Shown: piece by piece, positions 1 to 8,514 of the stretch | Layout: each line of letters begins with the position of its first letter | How positions within the stretch are numbered: position 1 is the stretch's first letter | NCBI GenBank assembly: GCA_958296125.1 | Contig: OY282444.1 | Location: forward strand, 1,855,940-1,919,939 | Direction: 5' to 3' | From: an uncultured Poribacteria bacterium | Lineage (GTDB): Bacteria > Poribacteria > WGA-4E > PCPOR2b | DNA: 64,000 nt | The notes under the pieces: generated by a model | What the model saw: only the letters and a program-made list of their open reading frames with translations | Database searches by the model: none | Told to the model about the DNA's origin: nothing | Position numbers and translations under genes: made by a program

Positions 1-1
1 C

Positions 2-727
2 GAAAAAATTGCGGCGTGGCAGGATATCGCACAAAAATTGGCGCATGAAGTTAAGAATCCGTTGACCCCGATTCAGTTGTCGGCACAACGCCTGCAACGC
101 CGTTACCGCAATAATCCTGACGGTTTCTCTGAACTTCTGGAACGCTGCACCCAAACTATTATCACCGAGGTTGAGGGATTGCGTCGCTTACTCGATGAGT
201 TTTCCGTACTCGCCCAGATGCCCGCCCCACAACTCTCCCCCGTCAACCTGCGTGAGACGCTTGATGCGACGTTAGCACTCTTCGACGAATTCCCCGACCC
301 CATCGCTTGTCAAATCGACTGCCCCGCCGATCTCCCTGCCGTTAATGCGGATGCAGACCATCTCAAGCGTGCATTTCTCAACCTTATCAATAACGCCCTT
401 GAAGCGATGTCGGAGGAATCTGACTCCCCTTCTCCCGTTGAGGGAGGAGAGCGGAAAGGGTGTTTGACAATTCGCGCTTTTGTGTCAACCGATCAATCCA
501 AAATCTTCGTGCAATTCACCGATACCGGACGGGGCATCTCCCCCGAAGTCCGACCGAAGTTGTTCACCCCGCATGTGTCCACCAAGAGGGACGGCACGGG
601 GCTTGGGTTGGCGATTGTTAAGAAAGTGATGACCGATCTCGGCGGGGATATACGCCTTGAAGACAATCCACCCGATCAGGTCGGCGTAACTTTCACCTTA
701 TGGCTGAGAGCGACCGCGAAAAGTTGA
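2..727 (+). CDS. ntrY: NtrY-type sensor histidine kinase, 3' part (5' end outside window)
   Basis: The reading frame is open from the window edge, so the sensor and HAMP/PAS part is missing; only about 241 C-terminal residues are visible. The H-box has the phosphoacceptor His in AHEVKNPLTPI, with the run-up AAWQDIAQKL typical of NtrY-like kinases. The N-box (NLINNALEA), G1 (DTGRGIS) and G2 (GTGLGLAIVKK) of the HATPase domain follow in order and look intact. The family autophosphorylates and passes phosphate to a response regulator, usually the sigma-54 activator NtrX. No regulator gene follows here; the next genes lie on the other strand. The TTG at 38 is internal to the gene and is not the start. 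The kinase identity is secure; the NtrY subtype is inferred from the H-box. Confidence 0.88.
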   Translation, partial: EKIAAWQDIAQKLAHEVKNPLTPIQLSAQRLQRRYRNNPDGFSELLERCTQTIITEVEGLRRLLDEFSVLAQMPAPQLSPVNLRETLDATLALFDEFPDPIACQIDCPADLPAVNADADHLKRAFLNLINNALEAMSEESDSPSPVEGGERKGCLTIRAFVSTDQSKIFVQFTDTGRGISPEVRPKLFTPHVSTKRDGTGLGLAIVKKVMTDLGGDIRLEDNPPDQVGVTFTLWLRATAKS

Positions 728-841
728 ATTTATATGATGGAAGAGGGAAAAAATGTCTGATGAAGTTCTGAGGATTGTACAAGACTTACAGTCAAATAAG
801 GAGTTAACCTCACTTAGTGAAGCCCACCGCCTTCCCTCGAC

Positions 842-2560
842 CTATCGAATAATATGCACCCGATTCCCGCCTCGCACTGTCTCATCGGGCATCGTGATCG
901 GTGTTTCGATGAGGGCAATAAACCGCCCGTCCGTGCTGATGTCAATGGTATCGTAGGGGAGTTGTCCCTTCGTGCGATAGGTATAGAGATACTTAGAGAG
1001 ACCGCCTCCCTTGGCGGCGAGATCAAAGACAGAGACACCGTGAAGCTGCTCCTCAGCGTTTCCTCCCTGCTTGGATACACTGACAACGGCATACCGTCCG
1101 GTCCCATCAACTCGCAAGCCTTGGGGCATATTTTCCAACGCCCACTGCCAAACCTTGTCTCCTGACCATGCGTGAGCGAACAGGGTCATTCCATTCGGGT
1201 GAGCTGAGGGCGGCTGTTGCGCGCCTTTCTGCAAATGATACGGGATAAAAGTGTCGCCCGTCACAAAGAACGCGAAGTCATTGGTAGCCCCGATTGTTCC
1301 GTTGGTAGCGATGATTGGGATGCCGCTGACTTCAAAGGGTGTCGTGAGGTTTGCGTTCCACAGCGGCTTGATTTCTCCGAGTTCTGGCATCGCATTGAAA
1401 ATGAACGCTCTCCCATCATCTGTTGCGACATTGATGAACCCTCCATCGGGTGAGACGCTTACCCCGCGCCAGAACGTCACTTCCTCGAAATATGGCTTGA
1501 GTGGATCGAAGGTGTATTTCCACACTGTTTCGCCTGTCTCACCGTCGATGATGTACAACGTGCCGGATTTGAACCCCCTAATCTCCTCACCGCCCCTTCT
1601 GTAAGCGAGGATTGCGACTGTTTTCGCATCACGGCTATAATCAAACCAACTGATAGTCATCGGAAGGGTTTGATCGGAGGGCCACTTCCATTTGAGCGTT
1701 CCCGTTTCTCCATTGAAACGGTAGAGTTGCGCTTTTTTTAACCCAACGCCATCCTTCGCCCACGAGTGATTTCCCACCACAAGTAGGTCGCCCCCATCCG
1801 TTGTCGAGATTCGATAGGGCCCCGGATACTGCACCCATGCGTACACATCGTCAGGATTCTGTGGTATTGAGGTGTCGATATCATCCGCCATGCGGTATCT
1901 CCATAACAGCGTGGGTTTTGTCGTTGACAGATCGTAGGCATAGATGAAGCTATCAGCGGATTGCTCCCCGATATAGAAACGCTCTCCATCCGGACTAAAG
2001 GCTGCATGTTTGGCGTAACCTTCGGAGATACGTATCTTCCAGATCCGATCCCCTGTGAGTGGGTTGATGATTGCCAGATGGCCGGCATCTGTCCCAATCG
2101 CGAGTTGTTCACCATCGGGGGAAAAGGCAATCGTCGTCGGTTGCGCCGGACGTTGCAGGTTCGCCAGCAGCGATAGTAGTTCCTCTAATTCGACGGTGCG
2201 GATGCGATAAGGGAGGGGCTTGAGCGGCGCGGTGGTATTGGTCTCAAATTGATTGCCATCAGTCCATCGGAGCGCGATGGGGTAGCGTGTTTGAGGTTTC
2301 CAATCATAAGTTGCAAGGGCGCGTTGGTCGTCGATCCAAGAAAGTGAGACTTCCTCCGAAGCTCCGGATGCCTCATGTATAACCAAACTTGGTAACGAGT
2401 CCGGTGGATTGGTTGTCTTGAGACGTTCTTCCAGTTCAATGACAATCCCACCCCGCGTGAAAATAACATTACCCTTGAGGGGCCTCGCCACAGCGAGACT
2501 TGGGCCGAAAGCGTAAATCAGTAGAAGAAATAGGCTCAATCGTAGATTTTGAATTTCCAT
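842..2560 (-). CDS. Secreted PQQ/WD-type beta-propeller protein, last gene of the B12-riboswitch operon
   Basis: A 572-residue protein with an N-terminal signal peptide (hydrophobic LSLFLLLIYAFG, then a likely cleavage near residue 25). The body has repeated blade signatures of quinoprotein/WD40-like propellers, for example IAFSPDGEQLAIGTDAGHLA, FSPDGERFYIGE, INGxxG-like turns such as FNGETGTLKWKW and IDGETGETVWKY, and VSPDGGFINVATDDGRAF. No catalytic residues are recognisable, so it is probably a binding or scaffolding propeller in the periplasm or on the surface. A good Shine-Dalgarno (GGAGG) precedes the ATG. It lies 72 bases behind the lipoprotein/membrane gene on the same strand and may be transcribed from the cobalamin-riboswitch promoter at 6.6 kb. 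The role in corrinoid handling is an inference from context only; the propeller fold is well supported. Confidence 0.8.
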   Translation of the reverse strand: MEIQNLRLSLFLLLIYAFGPSLAVARPLKGNVIFTRGGIVIELEERLKTTNPPDSLPSLVIHEASGASEEVSLSWIDDQRALATYDWKPQTRYPIALRWTDGNQFETNTTAPLKPLPYRIRTVELEELLSLLANLQRPAQPTTIAFSPDGEQLAIGTDAGHLAIINPLTGDRIWKIRISEGYAKHAAFSPDGERFYIGEQSADSFIYAYDLSTTKPTLLWRYRMADDIDTSIPQNPDDVYAWVQYPGPYRISTTDGGDLLVVGNHSWAKDGVGLKKAQLYRFNGETGTLKWKWPSDQTLPMTISWFDYSRDAKTVAILAYRRGGEEIRGFKSGTLYIIDGETGETVWKYTFDPLKPYFEEVTFWRGVSVSPDGGFINVATDDGRAFIFNAMPELGEIKPLWNANLTTPFEVSGIPIIATNGTIGATNDFAFFVTGDTFIPYHLQKGAQQPPSAHPNGMTLFAHAWSGDKVWQWALENMPQGLRVDGTGRYAVVSVSKQGGNAEEQLHGVSVFDLAAKGGGLSKYLYTYRTKGQLPYDTIDISTDGRFIALIETPITMPDETVRGGNRVHIIR

Positions 2561-2632
2561 AAAATGCCTCCATAAAAGTGTATCAAGGTTTTCAGGATTC
2601 TCAGGATTGAATAGATTAGGAAAAATTTGCTA

Positions 2633-4642
2633 TCATTCCGCAACCCGCCACAACCCCGAACCTAACCGCTTCCCCAAAAGGACACCGATAAATGTATAAG
2701 CAAACCCATCGACAAAGATTCGTGTCAGGATATACCAATCCGCGTAGAAGAGACGGTAGAGCGTCATGCTCAGTTGGAATTCAACATAGACAGTGAGCGC
2801 GTCGCATAAGCCGAATATGAACGCTAAGATCAGCAGATTCGCGCCTCCAATTGCACCGGAATCCAAAGTAACTTTCCGCGCTATCTGGAAACCTGTTTCG
2901 AGCAGCAGTACAGCGGTGACAATGTGAAGCAGTATAGCGGGCGTGAATAGCCCCAGTGTGACACCTCCCAACAAGAGGCGGACTGCGGAAACGAGGGTAA
3001 TCGCTCCAAATTTGGGGATGAGTATCAGTAGAGATATGAGCAAAGCATAGTATAGCATCTCGTTGATGAGACCCGTGATCAGAAATGCTATTGGACCAAG
3101 TAACGCAGAGATGAGATTGGTCAGCAGCGTTGATGGGACGCTGATGGCGATGAATATCGTTGTGCCAAACAGGGAGATGAGGATTAGCTGTTTAGTCGAA
3201 AAGCGGCGGAATAGTTGTTGGTGAAAACAGAGTAGCAATCCAACCCCCAAACCGGTCCCGACGATTACAATGCCGGTAACAAGCAGCGCGTGGAGATTGG
3301 GTGTCACAATCAACAGGGGTCGTGTGGCGCGTACGACCGTTGCGTCACTTCCCCAAATTTTCACTTCGATTGCGCGCTCATATTGCCCCGCCCCAGTGAA
3401 ATCCCGATGCAATTCGGACAACGGATTGAAATAGATTGGCAGGGGGACTGGGGTGGTGCTTTCTCCCGTCAAACTGACAAACGCAAGGCTGCGATTCGTG
3501 CCGGCGTTGATGGCATCCGGAGGTGACAGGAAAGAGACCGGGGCTCCGTCCTTTGTATCGCGATTCATTGATGTCACAATCGCGTGAACCGTCTCCCGGC
3601 CCTGATTGCGGATGTACACCGTTTGGTATGCGACAGGTTGGAACTCATTCATCGGGCCAGCTTTTTCGCCGAACCATCTGCCGAATCCTCCCAAGAGCGG
3701 ACGTGAATAGGAAATCGCATCCGGTCGTTGGCGGGGATCGGACACGCCGCTTGGGTCTGTCGGCATGGTAACGCCCTCAATGCGGAGTTGACCCGCAATC
3801 TCATCGAGGGAGGCAGAACGTAATGGGGTGGTCACACTCCGCTCCCAGCGATATCCCGACGTATTCTCAAAGAAAACGTGTCCGCGGATCTGTGTGCTAC
3901 TCGAAAGGCGTTCATCCGGAATTTTTAGGGTCAATTGGTTGTACCAAACCTCTGATTCAACCGTAAATTTTTCTGATGAACTGTAGGATAAGATATCCTC
4001 CCCAACTGCACCGGGATTCAACGCTCCTCCCTTCACCTCACTATCCCATACTGGATTGTGCGGTAACACTTGAAATGATGCCGGGATCTGAAGCACGACA
4101 TGAAAGGTGACAGGTACCTCCAATCCATTGCGGATCAGCACAGTTACAGTCATTTCGATACCTTGTAAAACCAGTGATGCGTTCTGCGTGGGTGCTGCCG
4201 ATGCAATGTTTAAGCCGGTGCCAATCTCAGCATCGGCGGTCTGATTCACCTCGATCGTACCGTAAGGAATGGCAATCTCAATCGACCCTCGCGGATCGGT
4301 CTGAGGTGCCTGCACCATTTGAGCGATCGATTCACCGTTCTGGCGCATCACTTCAAACCGATAAGTCCCCCCCTTTTTCCACCGAAAGTAAAGTGACTCG
4401 GTGCCACGCGAATATCCCCCGAGGTCAAGTTGAGCCACTAACCTGCCTTCCGAATCGGATGCGGTGATTTTTTGAACGTCCTCTCGAATCGCAGCGTCAA
4501 ATTGGATTTTTGCACCGAGCGGAAAAAAGGTGGCAGTCCATGAAATCGGGGATTGCTCGCCGTTTTTCGGCGCACAACTGAGGTAAAAGAGGCAGAAAAA
4601 CAGGAACAGAAGACGTGAAGCGTAACAGATATCAGGATTCAA
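2633..4642 (-). CDS. Lipoprotein fused to a multi-pass ECF S-component-like membrane domain
   Basis: A 669-residue protein. The N-terminus is a lipoprotein signal (hydrophobic LLFLFFCLFY then lipobox LSCA with the lipidated Cys near residue 23). Residues about 30-440 form an extracytoplasmic, beta-rich region without recognised domain. Residues about 443-669 hold one hydrophobic anchor followed by about six membrane segments, preceded by RRFSTKQLILISLFG and containing GPIAFLITGLINEML and LIPKFGAITLVSAVRLLLGG. This resembles the substrate-binding (S) subunits of ECF-type vitamin transporters, especially the YkoE/cobalamin-related group; that is a pattern judgement, not a database hit. The ECF A and T subunits are not in the window. 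The start appears to be TTG with no clear ribosome-binding site, so the exact N-terminus is uncertain, though the signal sequence fits well. It sits between two propeller genes downstream of a cobalamin riboswitch, which makes a vitamin-uptake role plausible. Confidence 0.68.
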   Translation of the reverse strand: MNPDICYASRLLFLFFCLFYLSCAPKNGEQSPISWTATFFPLGAKIQFDAAIREDVQKITASDSEGRLVAQLDLGGYSRGTESLYFRWKKGGTYRFEVMRQNGESIAQMVQAPQTDPRGSIEIAIPYGTIEVNQTADAEIGTGLNIASAAPTQNASLVLQGIEMTVTVLIRNGLEVPVTFHVVLQIPASFQVLPHNPVWDSEVKGGALNPGAVGEDILSYSSSEKFTVESEVWYNQLTLKIPDERLSSSTQIRGHVFFENTSGYRWERSVTTPLRSASLDEIAGQLRIEGVTMPTDPSGVSDPRQRPDAISYSRPLLGGFGRWFGEKAGPMNEFQPVAYQTVYIRNQGRETVHAIVTSMNRDTKDGAPVSFLSPPDAINAGTNRSLAFVSLTGESTTPVPLPIYFNPLSELHRDFTGAGQYERAIEVKIWGSDATVVRATRPLLIVTPNLHALLVTGIVIVGTGLGVGLLLCFHQQLFRRFSTKQLILISLFGTTIFIAISVPSTLLTNLISALLGPIAFLITGLINEMLYYALLISLLILIPKFGAITLVSAVRLLLGGVTLGLFTPAILLHIVTAVLLLETGFQIARKVTLDSGAIGGANLLILAFIFGLCDALTVYVEFQLSMTLYRLFYADWYILTRIFVDGFAYTFIGVLLGKRLGSGLWRVAE

Positions 4643-4725
4643 GGATTTTGGGATGATGGCTCGAAGGATAATCGATCCGGATGAAAGGTTAAATAATCAG
4701 GAAAATAAACTGTTTTACGCCTTTA

Positions 4726-6006
4726 TCAATGGACATTTTCCCCGAAATACTTCGCAATACGGACGAGATCGAAGATATCGACAATTCCATCCCGATTGAT
4801 ATCGCCTTGGAGGTCTGTACCTGTTTGTGCAAAATTGTTTGAAACGATAACCAGATCGAGAATATTGACGATCCCATCCTGATTCACATCAGCACCCACA
4901 ATTCCTATCGATTGGACCTGCGCCACGGCAACGATAGACGCTCCCGGGCCGACACGATAGGTGTTAAGCAGCGTCCCATCGGGTGCAACGACATATAACT
5001 CGTCCATCCTGCCACCCGTCCAATCTGCCTTTGTGATATACAGGTTATCGTTCTGGTCAATTGCCCCCACTTCGCCCAAATCTGTAAATGGGTTGTCGGC
5101 ATCGTGTGTCCACGCCTTGCTGACCAGATCGTACACAAGCAATCCACCTGAACTGATAAAGACGCGCTTCATGCTGTCAACGGTAGGAGCCCCTGCCATC
5201 GTTTCGAGTTCGATCGTTTTTTCAATTTCGTCGGTAACTGTGTCAATCAGCACAATCGCACCCGGGATGCCGCCGGGGCTGAACCAGTCGCTAACGCCGG
5301 ACGACACTGCAATCACTTTAGATTCACCATCGTTTGTGATACCGCTTGTGTTCATCGGCATCGGGATGGTTTTTAAGAGCGTGTCGGTCCGTATGTCAAT
5401 CACTGTGACACTGCTTTTATCTTCATAACTGACGTTCCAGGTACCTGGCTCCTTAACATACGCCGAATTGGCGACATACGCTTTTCCATTAAGAATCGTT
5501 ATTCCATCTGGCATTGGGCCGCTGGGAATGCGCTTAACAACGCGGTTCTGGTTCAAATCCACCACTTTGATTTCATCGCTGTATAGACCTGTAACGTAGG
5601 CTTTGGAGGGAGGGATAAGGGCAATCTGCTTTGGAGTGGTATCGGAATCGAGTGGGATGCTTCCGACATTTGAGCGTGTCAACAGATTGATAATTTCGAC
5701 AGACCCACCGCGCGGATCAAGAAATAGGTCTGGGTATTGGTTGAGAACATAAAGGAGATTCCCTTGAACCTTCATATCGCTTGGTATAACAGCTCCAAGT
5801 GGAATGATCTCGTTCTCAACCGCCTTTTTCAGGTTCAGCTCATCAAGGTTGACAATTGAGAGCGATGGGGAAATGTCGGCTTCTGGTTTCCGTAAACCGT
5901 TGGCAACGATTGCTAGATTTTGCACGCCTTCCTGGGCATAAACACTCAGGACGACAAAAACTAAAATTGTGAGTACAGATGTGAATGTGAGCCTGTGTAT
6001 ATACAT
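4726..6006 (-). CDS. Surface YVTN-type beta-propeller with C-terminal dockerin-like Ca-binding repeats
   Basis: A 426-residue secreted protein: signal peptide in residues 1-24 (TSVLTILVFVVLSVYAQ), then a YncE/YVTN-like seven-bladed propeller (repeats such as IPPSKAYVTGLYSDEIKVVD, ILNGKAYVANSAYV and VTVIDIRTDTLLKTIPM), and two calcium-binding F-hand repeats typical of dockerin type I modules at about 367-426 (DVNQDGIVNILDL and DINRDGIVDIFDL). It is the first gene after a cobalamin riboswitch and intrinsic terminator, so its expression is expected to be B12-controlled. A 131-bp MITE ends about 10 bases from the start codon; the leader next to the ATG has only a weak AGG match, so translation may have been altered by the insertion. 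A role as a surface corrinoid-binding or docking protein is an inference. Confidence 0.8.
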   Translation of the reverse strand: MYIHRLTFTSVLTILVFVVLSVYAQEGVQNLAIVANGLRKPEADISPSLSIVNLDELNLKKAVENEIIPLGAVIPSDMKVQGNLLYVLNQYPDLFLDPRGGSVEIINLLTRSNVGSIPLDSDTTPKQIALIPPSKAYVTGLYSDEIKVVDLNQNRVVKRIPSGPMPDGITILNGKAYVANSAYVKEPGTWNVSYEDKSSVTVIDIRTDTLLKTIPMPMNTSGITNDGESKVIAVSSGVSDWFSPGGIPGAIVLIDTVTDEIEKTIELETMAGAPTVDSMKRVFISSGGLLVYDLVSKAWTHDADNPFTDLGEVGAIDQNDNLYITKADWTGGRMDELYVVAPDGTLLNTYRVGPGASIVAVAQVQSIGIVGADVNQDGIVNILDLVIVSNNFAQTGTDLQGDINRDGIVDIFDLVRIAKYFGENVH

Positions 6007-6016
6007 AACTGAGCTA

Positions 6017-6147
6017 GGACCTACGCACTTCGGTTGTGAAAATCGTTACCTCGATTTCCGACTGCCTATGATTTTGACATCCGACCGTGGAAATTCACTC
6101 ACGAGTGGGGTGCCCCCAAGGTGCTGATTGCTCAACTGCGTAAGTCC
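6017..6147. mobile_element. 131-bp MITE-like element with TA target duplication
   Basis: Left end GGACCTACGCACTT (6017-6030) and right end AACTGCGTAAGTCC (6134-6147) are inverted repeats matching at 12 of 14 positions. Both are bordered by the dinucleotide TA (6015-6016 and 6148-6149), the target duplication expected for IS630/Tc1-mariner-type transposition. No open reading frame fits inside. It lies between the riboswitch terminator and the start codon of the propeller gene. Related single ends occur at about 57.4, 57.65 and 58.71 kb. The IS630 assignment is inferred from the TA duplication. Confidence 0.62.
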
Positions 6148-6205
6148 TATGAACCTTCCTTTCATCAACGATATAGCGGTGTCAGCTGTAGGTTTTGCAG
6201 CCTAA

Positions 6206-6243
6206 AAACAAAAAAACCCCAGCTTTCACGCTGAAAGCTGGGG
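6206..6243 (-). terminator. Intrinsic terminator of the cobalamin riboswitch
   Basis: Read on the minus strand, an 11-bp perfect stem (CCCCAGCTTTC / GAAAGCTGGGG) with a 5-base loop is followed directly by seven T residues. It lies about 110 bases after the riboswitch B12 box and before the first gene, as expected for a transcription-terminating cobalamin switch. A possible antiterminator arm exists between 6310 and 6347 (TTTCACA / TGTGAAA). Confidence 0.9.
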
Positions 6244-6349
6244 TACGGTCCGCCATTTACATCTGTAATATGCAAGTATACTCAAGCACGATGAGTCGGC
6301 AAAGAACCCCGTTTCACAGCCTTCCCGCGAAAGCTACCATGTGAAATCA

Positions 6350-6525
6350 GATTCAGGTAGGTCTCCTGACTTACGACAACGCATCGTCCGCCTTCCCATC
6401 CCGATGTGGAACAGTGGCTTTCTGGACACGGTTTAACGTCGTTTACAGTGGCGGGGCCGTGGCGGATTTTCACCGCGCTTCCCTGTTCTTTGGCAATCTT
6501 CATCGATTGCCAGCACCTGAATCAA
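6350..6525 (-). ncRNA. Cobalamin (adenosylcobalamin) riboswitch
   Basis: On the minus strand the canonical elements appear in order: GGTGCTGGCAA at the 5' end, AACAGGGAAGC, GGTGAAAATCCGC, CGGCCCCGCCACTGTAA, GAAAGCCACTG, GATGGGAAGGCG, and the B12 box AAGTCAGGAGACCTACCTG at the 3' end. This is the full conserved core of the B12 riboswitch. It is followed by an intrinsic terminator and preceded by a consensus sigma-70 promoter, so ligand binding should switch off transcription of the three minus-strand genes at 6006-842. The family binds adenosylcobalamin or related corrinoids. Confidence 0.96.
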
Positions 6526-6576
6526 CATATATGCAGTTTTGGGATGCTTCTTTGATTCTGTTTGAATACGCTACTG

Positions 6577-6605
6577 ATTATAACAGATTGTCGAAAAATT
6601 GTCAA
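6577..6605 (-). promoter_or_regulatory. Consensus sigma-70 promoter of the riboswitch operon
   Basis: On the minus strand, TTGACA (6605-6600), a 17-base spacer and TATAAT (6582-6577) match both hexamers perfectly. Initiation near 6570 would start transcription about 45 bases before the riboswitch core. Confidence 0.85.
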
Positions 6606-6710
6606 GGGGATTTATGCAGTGCTAAAAAAGAAGGGGGAACGGTGGCGGGAAGTTGAAAGGTTGTGGAGAGACCGACAAAATACGCTAAAAATGACTCTAA
6701 GAAAAGCCTG

Positions 6711-7898
6711 CTACTCTCTGTTACCAAGTACGACTTCTCGCAAAAGGAACTGCCCATCTCGGTAAATTTTAATGGTAACGCGGGTATCGGGGAGGGAACT
6801 TGCAACCTGTTTTTGGAGGTCAAGGAATGTACGGACCGGCTTCCCCTTAAATTCAACGATAACGTCTTGGTGTTTGATGCCGGACTTGTGAGCGGGGCTA
6901 CCTTTTGAAACTTCTGTGACGCAGACACCAACGGCGGTGGTTCGCTCGCGTTCTTGTTCAAGCCGAACCCCAAGCCAACCGCGAGGGACTTTACCGTATC
7001 GAGTCAGTTGTTCGGTGATATGTTTCACCGTATTAATCGGAATAGCAAAGCCGACTTCGCTTCTCGTCCATGTCCGTCCGAGCGGCGTTCCAGCTTTCAG
7101 CATGGCCGCTTGTCCCTGGGACAATTCTGGAAGCGTTAAATCGAGCAGATGCGATATCTGTTTGAGATACGGATCTTCCAGCTTCGCCGCGATGACACCA
7201 ACGATTTCCCCTGACGTATTAACGACAGCACCTCCACTATTACCCGGATTCACAGAAGCATTAATCTTGATCGCATCATAAAATGGGCGGTTGGGTAAAA
7301 TCTCTAAGCCGCTGACCGTCCCAAAGGAGAGAGTTGGAGAATGTCCATAAGAACTGCCGACCGTGATGACCCACGACCCCGTATCAATCTGATCTGAATC
7401 GCCAAGCCTCGTCTGGGGCAGATTATCGTTCTCAGCAGAGAGGAGGGCGATATCTGTCAGGGCATCAACGCCGAGCAGTGTTCCTGATGCGCGCTCCCCA
7501 TTTGCAAATACGACTTCAATTCTATCCGCATTTTCAACAACCCCCGCGGTCGTTACAATGTGTCCGGCGGAATCGATGATAATGCCGGATCCAATGTTCT
7601 GGTAGTAGAATACAGCCGCCGAATCGTCAGCTAGCAACGTCCCCTGCCTCCCCGAAATTTTTTGGGAGGTGATTGAACATGTCGCCACAACCTCAACGAC
7701 AGACGGTTGCACAGATTTTACTATCGCTTGAAACTCACGTTCCATGGATTGCAGCACACTCTCTTCGGCAACCGTAGAGCAGAGGAAAGTCGAAAACAGT
7801 GTGATAGCGAGGACGACTGACTTATGATACGGGTGAATTGAGAAACGGTTGACAGGCGCGTTGTATCTCCTATTCTGTATCTTAATCGTTTTGTGCAT
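6711..7898 (-). CDS. HtrA/Deg-like trypsin-fold protein with PDZ domain, catalytic His missing
   Basis: The ATG at 7898 follows GGTGGAGG and gives 395 residues. An N-terminal hydrophobic segment (about 27-44) directs export or anchors it. The trypsin-like domain spans roughly 55-265 and one PDZ domain 300-390 (RGWLGVRLEQ). The serine motif NPGNSGGAVVN (Ser221) and the aspartate motif DALTDIALL (Asp149) are intact. The histidine motif, normally TNNHVV, reads TTAGVV with Gly119 in place of His, so hydrolysis by the usual triad is not expected. The family degrades or chaperones misfolded envelope proteins. It is the third gene behind an ECF sigma factor and a ZAS anti-sigma factor, an arrangement like rpoE-rseA-degP, separated from the anti-sigma gene by one base. 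It may act as a chaperone or sensor rather than a protease. Confidence 0.88.
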   Translation of the reverse strand: MHKTIKIQNRRYNAPVNRFSIHPYHKSVVLAITLFSTFLCSTVAEESVLQSMEREFQAIVKSVQPSVVEVVATCSITSQKISGRQGTLLADDSAAVFYYQNIGSGIIIDSAGHIVTTAGVVENADRIEVVFANGERASGTLLGVDALTDIALLSAENDNLPQTRLGDSDQIDTGSWVITVGSSYGHSPTLSFGTVSGLEILPNRPFYDAIKINASVNPGNSGGAVVNTSGEIVGVIAAKLEDPYLKQISHLLDLTLPELSQGQAAMLKAGTPLGRTWTRSEVGFAIPINTVKHITEQLTRYGKVPRGWLGVRLEQERERTTAVGVCVTEVSKGSPAHKSGIKHQDVIVEFKGKPVRTFLDLQKQVASSLPDTRVTIKIYRDGQFLLREVVLGNRE

Positions 7899-7899
7899 T

Positions 7900-8514
7900 C
7901 TACAAGCCTCCACCTGTAGGGGCTTCAGTATAGTTAATGGTCTGCAAAATATAGTTCTGTTCTAGCCGCTGCGGTTGTTGGCTTCTACGCACCGGTTGTA
8001 GGTCAAACGCCGAGGATTCTGGAAAATTAACTAGGGATTGCGGCTCTCGACTGGGTACGGCTAAAGGAAATTGCTGCCGCCGCCATTGAACCCTGCGCCC
8101 CTCAGCAAACGGTACACGCCGCGAAGTCTCTGGTGCTACAGTGATTTCAACCGACTTGGGTTTGACCAACGCTCTTTGATACAGATAAGTGCCTGCGACC
8201 ATCACAAGCAGCACCGCAATTCCACTCAATGCCAAACGCGTTTGACCGTGCAAAGGGCGTAACACACGTTGCCAAAACGGGATTGGTTCAACTTGGGCAT
8301 CTGCAAGACGGACTTGCAAGGCGATATCAAACTCCGTTGATAGCTCAATCTGTGGCAACTGATGCAGCAAATCTAACGATTCGCGAAATAGCGCAAACTC
8401 TCGACGACATGACTCGCAGGGACTCAGATGGGCTTCAAACGCCTTAACCGCCTGATAGTCTAATTCATCTTCCAGATACGCAGAAAACTGTTCTTCAGCT
8501 TTTAAGCAGTTCAT
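7900..8514 (-). CDS. Zinc-finger (ZAS) anti-sigma factor
   Basis: A 204-residue protein with an N-terminal ZAS domain: HLSPCESC gives the H-x3-C-x2-C zinc motif at residues 29-36. One membrane segment follows near 95-115 (SGIAVLLVMVAGTYLYQ), and the C-terminal part is extracytoplasmic and rich in Arg, Gln and Pro. Family role: the cytoplasmic ZAS domain holds the cognate ECF sigma factor until an envelope signal releases it. The start codon overlaps the sigma gene stop by four bases (ATGA), showing translational coupling. Its partner is the sigma factor at 8511-9116. Confidence 0.9.
   Translation of the reverse strand: MNCLKAEEQFSAYLEDELDYQAVKAFEAHLSPCESCRREFALFRESLDLLHQLPQIELSTEFDIALQVRLADAQVEPIPFWQRVLRPLHGQTRLALSGIAVLLVMVAGTYLYQRALVKPKSVEITVAPETSRRVPFAEGRRVQWRRQQFPLAVPSREPQSLVNFPESSAFDLQPVRRSQQPQRLEQNYILQTINYTEAPTGGGL

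Noticed and set aside
753-956. Small plus-strand frame after the histidine kinase with a plausible ribosome-binding site
   Set aside because: Its second half is antisense to the 3' end of the PQQ-propeller gene and the product has no coding signature; at most a remnant of 85 bases.
6282-6503. Minus-strand frame of 73 residues at 6.3-6.5 kb
   Set aside because: It lies entirely within the cobalamin riboswitch, whose conserved sequence elements explain the region.
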